In this document: piece by piece, positions 1 to 6,841 of the stretch
How positions within the stretch are numbered: the stretch's first letter is position 1
Layout: every line of letters starts with the position of its first letter
NCBI GenBank assembly: GCA_946494635.1
Contig: CAMMCS010000069.1
Location: 1-9,482 of the forward strand
Direction of reading: 5' to 3'
Origin: an uncultured Oscillibacter sp.
GTDB taxonomy: Bacteria > Bacillota > Clostridia > Oscillospirales > Oscillospiraceae
DNA: 9,482 nt
The notes under the pieces: generated by a model
Told to the model about the DNA's origin: nothing
The model's database searches: none
What the model saw: the letters and a program-made list of their open reading frames with translations, nothing else
Position numbers and translations under genes: made by a program

Positions 1-781
1 TGCGGTCCAGGCCGATGTCCGTGGCCTTCACCGCCGGCACCGCCTCCAGCTCCGCAGAGGTGAAGTCGTCCTCAGTGATGCCGTACTTCTCGTTCAGCAG
101 CTTCATCACCGCCACCTTCACCCGTCCGGACTCCTCCGTTCCCTCCAGGGGCCGGCTGCCCAGCAGCAGGTTCAGTGTCTCGGCGGGGATGGCCTCAGCC
201 AGGGTCTTCTTGTTCTGCTCCGCCCCCAGGTGGGGCAGCAGGTCCGTGATCACCAGCCGGGGGTCGTCCGGATCCGCGCCGATGTTCACCTGCACGCTGG
301 TGCCGTCCCGCAGGGCCACCACGCCGTGGAGCTCCAGGGGGATGGTGACCCACTGGTACTTGCGGATGCCGCCGTAGTAGTGGGTCTTGAAATAGGCCAG
401 CTCCCCGTCCTCATACAGGGGGTTGGGCTTCAGGTCCAGCCGGGGGGAGTCGATGTGGGCGGCGGCAATCTGGGTGCCCTCCGCCAGGGACTTCTCCCCG
501 ATGTGGGCCAGCAGCACGCTCTTGCCCCGGTTGTTGAGATAGACCTTGTCTCCGGGCTTCACCGCCGCGCCGCGGACGTAGGGCCGGTACCCGGCCTGTT
601 CCGCCAGGCGGATCACCTCCGCGGCGCACAGCCGCTCGGTCTTGCCGGCATCCAGAAACGCCTTATAGCCCCCGCAGTACGCCTCCATAGCGGCCTCGCC
701 GGCCTTGTCCAGCCGATCAAAGCCGTTGCGGCGGCGGGAGAGCAGCTGCTCCTTCAGCGCCTTGAACTCATGCTTTTCCAT
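1..781 (-). CDS. M18 family zinc aminopeptidase, N-terminal part (cut by window edge)
   Basis: The frame starts with ATG at 781-779 and stays open for 260 codons to the left edge, so the C-terminal part is missing. The protein begins MEKHEFKALKEQLLSRRRNG. Residues 109-118 read HIDSPRLDLK, the hallmark of M18 aminopeptidases (aspartyl aminopeptidase/aminopeptidase I type), in which this His is a metal ligand. It is followed by NPLYEDGELAYFKTHYYGG (120-138), also family-typical. M18 enzymes are cytoplasmic, usually multimeric metallopeptidases that remove N-terminal residues from peptides; substrate preference cannot be read from this part. The remaining metal ligands and catalytic Glu are expected beyond residue 260, so activity cannot be judged. 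AGGAGG at 796-791 lies 9 nt upstream of the ATG and supports this start. The first 14 nt overlap the end of the tsaC-coaE gene, which suggests translational coupling. The family call is confident; the exact subfamily is not. Confidence 0.88.
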   Translation of the reverse strand, partial: MEKHEFKALKEQLLSRRRNGFDRLDKAGEAAMEAYCGGYKAFLDAGKTERLCAAEVIRLAEQAGYRPYVRGAAVKPGDKVYLNNRGKSVLLAHIGEKSLAEGTQIAAAHIDSPRLDLKPNPLYEDGELAYFKTHYYGGIRKYQWVTIPLELHGVVALRDGTSVQVNIGADPDDPRLVITDLLPHLGAEQNKKTLAEAIPAETLNLLLGSRPLEGTEESGRVKVAVMKLLNEKYGITEDDFTSAELEAVPAVKATDIGLDR

Positions 782-2438
782 GTGATTTTTCCTCCTTGAT
801 GGTCTCGCTCAGCCGCCGGAAAAACTCCCGGGCCGTCTCTTCAAAGGCTCCCGCAGTATCGGCGTCATTATTCAGCTCACAGTCGCATTTGCCCCGGTAG
901 TACTCATCCGGCTGCTGGGCGGAGATCCGCAGCCGGGCGTACTGCCCCGAAATATTGTCCCGGGCCATGATCCGCCGGACCCGCAGCTCCAGCGGGGAGG
1001 TGACGGCCACCGTCCGGTCGCACAGCTGATCCAGCCCGCCCTCCAGCAGGTTGATGGCGTCAATGGCGAAGAGCTTGCTGTCCGAGGCGGCCAGCCGCCG
1101 CCGCACCTCCGGCACCAGATGGCGGAAAATAATGCTGTTGAGCTGCTCCATCCGGTCCTTGTGGGAGAAGACCTCCTGCCCCAGCTTCTTCCGGTCCAGC
1201 CGGCCATCGGCGTCAAAGGCGCCGGGGAAGGATACGCCGATCTCATCCCGCAGGGCGTCGCAGGTTTCCAGCATCCCGTGATAGAGCTCGTCGCAGTCGA
1301 TGGTCTCGCCCCCCAGAGACCGGATGGCCCGCAGGGCGCTGGACTTGCCAGCGCCGGTGCCGCCGGTAAGCCCCAGCACCACCCGCTCGCTGTCCGCCTC
1401 CACCACATGGAAGCCGGCGGCCTTTTTCAGCCGGTTGCCGATGGCCAGGCCCAGGCCCCGGTTATCCGGGCATTGCGCAAAAATCTCCGTGACAGGGCTG
1501 GCGTCAAAGGTCCGCAGGGCGTCAAACACCCGCTGGGCCTGGGCCAGCTTGTCCCCGGCGGGGCCCAGGGTGTGGACCTCCTGCTCCCGGAACAGCTCCG
1601 CAAACTCGTCAAAGCAGATGACGCCGGAGGTGGGTCCCACCCGCCGCAGGATCTCCCGGGCGGACTTCTCCGGCGCGCCGGTGACCACGGTGACCGGCGC
1701 CTTGGGGGCATAGTGGCGGTACTTCATCCCCGGTGCCCGGGGCTTCTCCCCCTCCGCCAAAGTCCCATTGACGGCCTTGTCCAGCTCGATCTTGCCGATG
1801 AGCCGCTCCAGATCCTCCAGGGGCAGCCCGCCGGGACGCAGCAGCCGGGGCGGGTCGCAGGTGAGATCCAGAATTGTAGACTCCACCCCCACCGCGCAGG
1901 GGCCCCCGTCCACCACGCCGCTGATGCGGCCGTTCATATCCTCCAGCACGTCCTGGGCCGTGGTGCAGCTGGGCCGGCCGGAGAGGTTGGCACTGGGAGC
2001 CGCAATGGGGATTCCCGCCTCCCGAATAATGGCCAGGGTCACCGGGTGGTTGGGGCAGCGCACCGCCACTGTGTCCAGCCCGGCAGTGGTCTCATCGGGG
2101 ATGATGGGCCGCCGCTTCAGGATCATGGTCAGGGGGCCGGGCCAGAACTTCCGGGCCAGCACATAGGCCAGGGGCGGCACATCGGCGCAGTACCGGGGCA
2201 GCCACTGGGCCCCGGTGACATGGATGATGAGCGGATTGTCCTGGGGCCGGCCCTTGGCCTCAAAAATCCGCTTCACCGCAGCGCCGTCCAGTGCGTTGGC
2301 GCCCAGGCCGTACACTGTCTCCGTAGGGATGCCCACAAGCCCCCCCTCCCGCAGGATTTTGGCCGCCGCGGCGATTTTGTCCTCGATCTCTTTCTGAGGT
2401 CCTTTGGTATCCCGCAAATCAAAATATCGTGTCTGCAT
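768..2438 (-). CDS. Bifunctional fusion: threonylcarbamoyl-AMP synthase (TsaC/Sua5) plus dephospho-CoA kinase (CoaE)
   Basis: A 556-residue protein joining two enzymes. Residues about 15-210 are the YrdC/TsaC domain: GIPTETVYGLGANA (36-49), FEAKGRPQDNPL (59-70), FWPGPLT (98-104), APSANLSGRPS (147-157) and VESTILDL (185-192). This enzyme makes threonylcarbamoyl-AMP from threonine, bicarbonate and ATP for the t6A37 modification of ANN-decoding tRNAs. APGMKYRHYAP (235-245) is the linker to the Sua5 C-terminal domain (about 246-340). Residues 352-550 are CoaE, which phosphorylates dephospho-CoA to CoA: P-loop GGTGAGKS (359-366), IDCDELYH (380-387), LDRKKLG (414-420) and a terminal NND (523-525). 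Each part is near normal size (about 345 and 200 residues) and no stop or frame break separates them. The start is ATG 2438, with GAGG 8 nt upstream. It lies 69 nt downstream of prfA, and prfA-sua5 proximity is common in Firmicutes. Several CoaE motifs are divergent, so that activity is less certain. Confidence 0.93.
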   Translation of the reverse strand: MQTRYFDLRDTKGPQKEIEDKIAAAAKILREGGLVGIPTETVYGLGANALDGAAVKRIFEAKGRPQDNPLIIHVTGAQWLPRYCADVPPLAYVLARKFWPGPLTMILKRRPIIPDETTAGLDTVAVRCPNHPVTLAIIREAGIPIAAPSANLSGRPSCTTAQDVLEDMNGRISGVVDGGPCAVGVESTILDLTCDPPRLLRPGGLPLEDLERLIGKIELDKAVNGTLAEGEKPRAPGMKYRHYAPKAPVTVVTGAPEKSAREILRRVGPTSGVICFDEFAELFREQEVHTLGPAGDKLAQAQRVFDALRTFDASPVTEIFAQCPDNRGLGLAIGNRLKKAAGFHVVEADSERVVLGLTGGTGAGKSSALRAIRSLGGETIDCDELYHGMLETCDALRDEIGVSFPGAFDADGRLDRKKLGQEVFSHKDRMEQLNSIIFRHLVPEVRRRLAASDSKLFAIDAINLLEGGLDQLCDRTVAVTSPLELRVRRIMARDNISGQYARLRISAQQPDEYYRGKCDCELNNDADTAGAFEETAREFFRRLSETIKEEKSHGKA

Positions 2439-2460
2439 ATCTCTCGCCTCTGTCTCTCTT

Positions 2461-2480
2461 CGCCGGGCAGAACTCCGGCG
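2461..2480 (-). other. Short perfect inverted repeat between prfA and tsaC-coaE
   Basis: CGCCGG (2461-2466) and CCGGCG (2475-2480) form a perfect 6-bp stem with an 8-nt loop inside the 69-nt gap between prfA and the tsaC-coaE start. On the transcribed (minus) strand it is followed by a purine-rich run rather than a T tract, so it is not a convincing intrinsic terminator. It may be an mRNA processing or stabilising hairpin, or chance in GC-rich DNA. Confidence 0.3.
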
Positions 2481-2507
2481 GTTTGTTCCGTGTCATCCCG
2501 GCGCGCC

Positions 2508-3572
2508 TCATCCGGCTTCGCCGGACTTCAGCTTTTCCGCCTGATCGGCGGTCACCAGCGCGTCAATGAGCTCGTCCAGGTCTCCATTCAAAATAGCATC
2601 AATCCGGTAAAGCGTCAAGCCAATCCGGTGATCCGTCACCCGGCCCTGGGGAAAGTTGTAGGTGCGGATCTTCTCGCTGCGGTCGCCGCTGCCCACCTGG
2701 CTCTTCCGCTCTCTGGCGATGTCGGCGTCCTGCTTCTCCCGCTCGATCTCATACAATCTTGACGCCAGAAGGCGCATGGCCTTGTCCCGGTTCTGGAACT
2801 GGCTGCGCTCCTGCTGGCACTCCACCACCATGCCGGTGGGCCGGTGGATCAGCCGCACGGCGGAGGAGGTTTTGTTCACATGCTGGCCGCCGGCGCCGCT
2901 GGCCCGGTAGACCTGCATCTCGATGTCCGCCGGGTCCAGCTTCACGTCCACTGCCTCCGCCTCCGGCAGCACCGCCACCGTGGCGGCGGAGGTCTGGATG
3001 CGGCCGTTGGACTCCGTCACCGGCACCCGCTGGACCCGGTGGACGCCGCTCTCGAATTTCAGCCGGGACCAGGCGCCCTCGCCCTCGATGAGGACGCTGC
3101 ACTCCTTCACGCCGCCCAGCTCCGTCTCGTTCAGCTCCACGGTGTCCGTCCTCCAGCCCCGGGCGGCGGCGTACATGGTGTACATCCGCAGCAGCGATGC
3201 GGCAAACAGCGCCGCCTCCTCGCCGCCGGTGCCCGCCCGGATCTCCAAAATCACGTTCCTCTGATCGTTGGGATCCCGGGGAAGCAGCAGCCGCTTCAGC
3301 TCCTGGCGCAGCCGCTCCGCCTCTTCCCGTGCGGCGTTCAGCTCCGCCTGGGCCAGCTCCCGCAGCTCCGGGTCGGGGATCAGCTCCTCCGCCGCGGCAG
3401 CGTCCGCCTCCGCCCGCCGGTATCTCTCATATGTCTCCGCCACCGGGGCCAGCTCCTTCAGCTCCCGGTTCACGGTCCGCAGCCGGTCCGCGTCGCCGTA
3501 GACCGATGGATCCGCCAGCTGGGCCTGCAGGTCCTCGTACCGCAGGGCCAGCTCCTTCAGTTTTTCCAGCAT
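2508..3572 (-). CDS. prfA: Peptide chain release factor 1
   Basis: A 354-residue class I release factor that reads UAA and UAG stop codons and triggers hydrolysis of peptidyl-tRNA on the ribosome. The codon-recognition tripeptide is PVT (184-186), within RVQRVPVTESNGRI. It fits the PxT of RF1 and not the SPF of RF2. The catalytic GGQ is at 228-230, within GAGGQHVNKTSSAVR. Other conserved blocks are AGTGGEEA (113-120) and GSGDRSEKIRTYNFPQGRVTDHR (294-316). The length is normal for RF1. Gln230 is the residue that PrmC methylates in other bacteria, but no prmC lies next to this gene. The start is ATG 3572, with GGAG at 3583-3580 spaced 7 nt away; a second AGGAG lies further upstream. The gene follows the flavodoxin-like gene by 42 nt, and that gap can fold into a hairpin covering the binding site. 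Confidence 0.98.
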   Translation of the reverse strand: MLEKLKELALRYEDLQAQLADPSVYGDADRLRTVNRELKELAPVAETYERYRRAEADAAAAEELIPDPELRELAQAELNAAREEAERLRQELKRLLLPRDPNDQRNVILEIRAGTGGEEAALFAASLLRMYTMYAAARGWRTDTVELNETELGGVKECSVLIEGEGAWSRLKFESGVHRVQRVPVTESNGRIQTSAATVAVLPEAEAVDVKLDPADIEMQVYRASGAGGQHVNKTSSAVRLIHRPTGMVVECQQERSQFQNRDKAMRLLASRLYEIEREKQDADIARERKSQVGSGDRSEKIRTYNFPQGRVTDHRIGLTLYRIDAILNGDLDELIDALVTADQAEKLKSGEAG

Positions 3573-3574
3573 GG

Positions 3575-3613
3575 GGGCGCTCCTCTCCTGTGAATTTCTG
3601 AAAGAGGGCGCCC
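3575..3613 (-). promoter_or_regulatory. Predicted mRNA hairpin over the prfA ribosome binding site
   Basis: On the minus-strand transcript, GGGCGC (3613-3608) pairs with GCGCCC (3580-3575), and CCUCU (3607-3603) pairs with AGAGG (3586-3582). One A (position 3581) is bulged, which gives an 11-bp stem and a 16-nt loop. The 3' arm contains the GAGGAG that is best placed for the prfA start. The 5' arm begins one nucleotide after the upstream stop codon (3617-3615), so a terminating ribosome would cover and open it. The pairing is read directly; the regulatory role (coupling of prfA to the upstream gene) is inferred. No U tract follows, so a terminator is unlikely. Confidence 0.45.
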
Positions 3614-3614
3614 G

Positions 3615-4103
3615 CTACTGCCCCTCCAGGACCGTCCGCACCTGCCGCAGGAACTCCTCCAGCCAGAAGGCCCAGCCCACGTCCCCGCTCCGCAGGGATA
3701 CCGCCGCCCGGTGCCCGGCGGGCACGTTCAGATCCATCTGGCGGTAGACCTCCCGGTAGCGGGAGCCGCTGGAGCGGGTAATCACATAAGCGGCGTTTTT
3801 GATTTCAGCGCCGTGATCCCTGAGAAACGACCGCATGACGGCGCTCTCCCGCCCCGCCCACACCGGGGTCCCCAGAATCACCAGCCGATACTCGCCCAAA
3901 GGGCGTTCCGTCGCGGCCGGCTCCACAGGGCGGGTGTTCTTCCGCACGGCGTCCAGGCCGCAGCGGATCCAGCCCTTCCAGCCGCTCCGGTCCACGCCGT
4001 CCCGCAGCTCAGCCAGCTCGGCGCCCAGCTCAGCGGCGATCTCCTCCATGGCCTTCTTGGTGTTCCCCGTCCGGGAATAATAGATGCACAGGATATCACT
4101 CAT
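3615..4103 (-). CDS. Flavodoxin-like FMN-binding protein
   Basis: A 162-residue cytoplasmic protein with the short-chain flavodoxin pattern. It has a first beta strand (ILCIYY, 4-9) running straight into the FMN phosphate-binding loop SRTGNT (10-15), a central strand YRLVILGTPVWAGR (72-85) that supplies the second flavin loop, and AAYVITRSSGS (104-114) as the next strand and loop. Flavodoxins carry single electrons between redox enzymes; some relatives act as FMN-dependent quinone reductases. No partner reductase or oxidase lies nearby, so its electron donor and acceptor are unknown. The start is ATG 4103, with GGAGG at 4114-4110 spaced 6 nt. It sits 19 nt after the DUF218 gene and 42 nt before prfA. 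The fold assignment is good. The physiological role is not known, and its place between an envelope gene and a translation factor gives no clear hint. Confidence 0.87.
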   Translation of the reverse strand: MSDILCIYYSRTGNTKKAMEEIAAELGAELAELRDGVDRSGWKGWIRCGLDAVRKNTRPVEPAATERPLGEYRLVILGTPVWAGRESAVMRSFLRDHGAEIKNAAYVITRSSGSRYREVYRQMDLNVPAGHRAAVSLRSGDVGWAFWLEEFLRQVRTVLEGQ

Positions 4104-4122
4104 TTGGTTCCTCCGTATCCGC

Positions 4123-4953
4123 TCAGTCCAGCAGGAATGTCTTTACCATGGCAAAGGCCTCCCGCAGGTAGTAGTTCACCGTGAGATGCGCCCAGGGCAG
4201 CTCCGCCGGGACGCCGGTCACGTCTCCGTAGCCCTGCCGGGCGGCAATCAGCTCCGACCGGGCGACGTGGAAGCCGTTGGTGACCACCGCCACGGTGTCT
4301 CTGGCCGGGGCCACCCCCGCCTCATACAGCAAAGGCTTGGAGCAGGCGAAGTTCTCCGCCGTGGAGGTGGAGCGATCCTCCAGGATCAGCCGCTCCGGCT
4401 CCACGCCCAGCGCCTCCAGGCCCCGGCGCATGGCCTCGGCCTCGGTGATGTCCTCCCCCGGCCCCTGGCCGCCGGAAAGCACCGCCGGTATGTCCGGATG
4501 CGCCCGCAGATAGGCGGCGGCAGCCTCGATGCGGCTCTGCAGGACCAGGGACGGGGTCTCCCCGTTGACGCCTGCTCCCAGGACGACCACGGCGGCGGCA
4601 GGCTCGTCCTCCGCGGGCGGCTGACGGCCCTCGGCGATCACATAGCCCTCCAGGATGACCAGCGGCACCAGCACCAGGGCCACAGCGGCCCGGAAGGCCA
4701 GCCGGCACCGCCAGCCCCGCTGTGACCGGCGGGCCCAGCGGTCCAGCAGGACCTCCATCGCCAGCAGCGCCGCCAGCCCCAGCAGCAAAAAGCCGGAAAA
4801 GCGGATGCCCAGGCTCCGGATGAACACCAGCAGCAGCCCCAGCACGGCGCACACCGCCGCAGCGGCCAGGCCGATCCGGTCCCACAGGCGGCGGGCTCCC
4901 CGGTACCGGCCATACCGGTACAGCGGCCTCGCTTTAGCCCTCTGCCTCTTCAC
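4123..4953 (-). CDS. YdcF/SanA-type DUF218 membrane protein
   Basis: A 276-residue protein with a basic N-terminus (1-26), three likely membrane segments (about 27-45, 52-70 and 87-107) and a DUF218 domain from about 119 to 250. The DUF218 hallmarks are present: VVVLGAG (122-128) with Ser-Arg (140-141) following, LSGGQG (159-164), EAEAMRRGLEALGV (171-184), EDRSTSTAEN (192-201) and VTNGFHVARS (224-233). The family includes SanA, whose loss raises vancomycin sensitivity in enterobacteria, and YdcF, reported to bind S-adenosylmethionine; the biochemical function is generally unresolved. Its position after ddl and murF fits a cell-envelope role, but this is inference. The start is a GTG at 4953, supported by GGGAG 7 nt upstream and by the lack of an ATG before residue 66. 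It overlaps the end of the ABC-F gene by 20 nt, so translation is probably coupled. Confidence 0.88.
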   Translation of the reverse strand: MKRQRAKARPLYRYGRYRGARRLWDRIGLAAAAVCAVLGLLLVFIRSLGIRFSGFLLLGLAALLAMEVLLDRWARRSQRGWRCRLAFRAAVALVLVPLVILEGYVIAEGRQPPAEDEPAAAVVVLGAGVNGETPSLVLQSRIEAAAAYLRAHPDIPAVLSGGQGPGEDITEAEAMRRGLEALGVEPERLILEDRSTSTAENFACSKPLLYEAGVAPARDTVAVVTNGFHVARSELIAARQGYGDVTGVPAELPWAHLTVNYYLREAFAMVKTFLLD

Positions 4954-6841
4954 TGAGCTGCTCCCACCTTTCGTACAGGGCGTCCAGCTCCGCCTGGGCG
5001 GCGTCCTTCTGCCCCACCAGCTCGCTGAGCTTCTCGTAGTCGCAGGCGGCGGCCTCCATGTCCCTCTCCAACTGGGCGATGTGCTCCTCCGCCCTGGCGA
5101 TGTCCCGCTCGCAGATGGTCAGCTGCCGCCGGGCCGCCTGCTGGGCCTTGTTGCCCCGCTGGGGCCGCTCCGCGGCGGGCTTTTCCCGCTCCTTCTCCGG
5201 CTTGGGGGCGGCGGCCTTCTCCGCCTCCTCCTGGGCCTTCATCTGCCGGTACTGGGCAAAGCCGCAGGGGTAGTCGGTGATGGTGCCGTCCGCCAGCTCC
5301 CAGATCCGGGTGGCGAAGCGGTTGATGAAGTACCGGTCGTGGCTGACGAACAGCAGCGTGCCGTCATAGGCCTCCACCGCCTCCTCAATCCACTCCCGGG
5401 AATCGATGTCCAGATGGTTGGTGGGCTCGTCCAGGATCAGGAAGTTGATCTCGTCGTCCATCAGCATACACAGCCGCAGGCGGCTCTGCTCCCCGCCGGA
5501 GAGCACCGACACGGGCTTGAACACGTCCTCCCCCCGGAAGTCATAGGCCGCCAGCCGGTTCCGGGCGCTCTGGGCCGAAAGGCCCCGCTTGGCGGCCATC
5601 ATGTTCTCCACCAGGTTCCAGTCCGGGTGGTCGAAGTGGACGATCTGGGGCAGGTACGCCTCCTTCACCTGGGGGCCGGTCTTGATGCGGCCGTCGTCCG
5701 GGTACAGCTCCCCCACGATCATCTTGATGAGGGTGGACTTTCCGGTGCCGTTGTCGCCGATGAGGGCGATGCGCTCGCCCCCCTCCACCTTCAGGCTGAT
5801 GCCCTCAAACAGGTGCTTGTCCCCATAGGACTTGGACACGTTCCGGATGCCCAGCACCTCGTCCCCGTGGAACTCCGCGGAGGAGAACCGGGCGTCCATC
5901 TTCCGGGCCTTGGTGGGCTTGGAGGTGGTGCGCATCCGCTCGATGCGCTTTTCCATGGAGATGGCCCGGCGGTAGGTCTTGTCCATACCCATGAAGGCCC
6001 ACACCCGCAGCTGCTCCGCCGCCTTCTCCAGCTGCGCGATCTTGGCCTGCTCCTTTTCGTACTGCTTCATCCGCTCCTGGTAGCGGCGCTCCTTTTCCAC
6101 GGCGTAGAAGCTGTAGTTCCCGCTGTAGAACTCCGCTTTCCCGTCCTGGATCTCGATGACCCGGGTGACGGTGCGGTCCAGAAAGTACCGGTCGTGGGAG
6201 ATGGTGACCACCGTGCCGCGGAAGCCCCGGATGTACTCCTCCAGCCACTCGGTGGCGTGGAGGTCCAGGTGGTTGGTGGGCTCGTCCAGCAGCAGGATGT
6301 CCGTGTCCTCCAGGATGAGGCGGCCCAGGTTCACCCGGGTCTTCTCCCCGCCGGAGAGGCTGTCGAACAGCTGCTGCCGCTGGGCGTCCGGAATGGACAG
6401 GCCGTTTGCGATCTTGTTCACCGCCACGTCGGTGTCGTAGCCGCCGAAGGCCTCGAACCGCTCGCTGAGGGCGCCGTACCGCTTCAAAATGGCGGGATCG
6501 CTCTCCCCGGCGGCCATCCGGGCCTCCAGGGCCCGCATCTCCTCCGCCAGGCTCTCCAGCCGGGCGAAGGCGGAGCGCAGCACGTCCTCCACCGTGTAGC
6601 CGGCGGGATAGACGGGGATCTGGGAGATCAGGCCCACCCGCCGGCCCTGGCCCACCACGACGGTGCCCTCGTCATAGTCCAGCTCGCCGGTCAATATCTT
6701 GAACAGGGTGGTCTTGCCGGCGCCGTTGCGGCCCAGCAGCCCCACCCGCTCCCCCTGGTCCACCTGGAAGGTGAGGCCGTCCAGCACGTTCTTCCCCACC
6801 TCAAAGGATTTCACCAGGTTGTTTACTTGAATCTCAATCAT
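4934..6841 (-). CDS. ABC-F family ATPase (ribosome-associated, YdiF/Uup-like)
   Basis: A 635-residue protein with two ABC ATPase domains and no transmembrane segment, the architecture of ABC-F proteins. These act on the ribosome, typically near the E site, rather than in transport. First domain: Walker A GRNGAGKT (37-44), signature LSGGE (162-166) and Walker B LLLDEP (183-188). Second domain: Walker A GDNGTGKS (362-369), signature LSGGE (447-451) and LDEPTNHLD (470-478). Between them, residues about 240-320 form the charged helical linker that contacts P-site tRNA in known members. After about 540 comes a Lys/Glu/Ala/Pro-rich stretch, then a coiled coil (570-630) as in Uup/YdiF. Nothing indicates an antibiotic-resistance member. 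The start ATG 6841 overlaps the murF stop by 8 nt, and the ribosome binding site is weak, which suggests reinitiation after murF. The likely role is relief of ribosome stalling or assembly; the subfamily is uncertain. Confidence 0.93.
   Translation of the reverse strand: MIEIQVNNLVKSFEVGKNVLDGLTFQVDQGERVGLLGRNGAGKTTLFKILTGELDYDEGTVVVGQGRRVGLISQIPVYPAGYTVEDVLRSAFARLESLAEEMRALEARMAAGESDPAILKRYGALSERFEAFGGYDTDVAVNKIANGLSIPDAQRQQLFDSLSGGEKTRVNLGRLILEDTDILLLDEPTNHLDLHATEWLEEYIRGFRGTVVTISHDRYFLDRTVTRVIEIQDGKAEFYSGNYSFYAVEKERRYQERMKQYEKEQAKIAQLEKAAEQLRVWAFMGMDKTYRRAISMEKRIERMRTTSKPTKARKMDARFSSAEFHGDEVLGIRNVSKSYGDKHLFEGISLKVEGGERIALIGDNGTGKSTLIKMIVGELYPDDGRIKTGPQVKEAYLPQIVHFDHPDWNLVENMMAAKRGLSAQSARNRLAAYDFRGEDVFKPVSVLSGGEQSRLRLCMLMDDEINFLILDEPTNHLDIDSREWIEEAVEAYDGTLLFVSHDRYFINRFATRIWELADGTITDYPCGFAQYRQMKAQEEAEKAAAPKPEKEREKPAAERPQRGNKAQQAARRQLTICERDIARAEEHIAQLERDMEAAACDYEKLSELVGQKDAAQAELDALYERWEQLSEEAEG

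Noticed and set aside
2461..2490. An intrinsic terminator between prfA and tsaC-coaE
   Set aside because: The 6-bp hairpin is followed by a T-containing stretch (GTTTGTT) only on the plus strand, where no gene ends. On the transcribed strand a purine run follows.
1119..2762. A 547-codon plus-strand open frame opposite tsaC-coaE and the end of prfA
   Set aside because: It is a shadow of the real minus-strand coding sequence with no family motifs.
5415..6289. A 20-nt exact direct repeat at 5415-5434 and 6270-6289
   Set aside because: Both copies encode the Walker B DEPTNHLD region of the two ATPase domains of the ABC-F protein. Domain duplication and shared codon use explain it; it is not a mobile or regulatory repeat.
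4934..6841. An antibiotic-resistance ABC-F protein (Msr, Vga, Lsa or OptrA type)
   Set aside because: The protein has the housekeeping Uup/YdiF form with a C-terminal coiled coil and lies within a core operon. No resistance-type features or mobile context are present.
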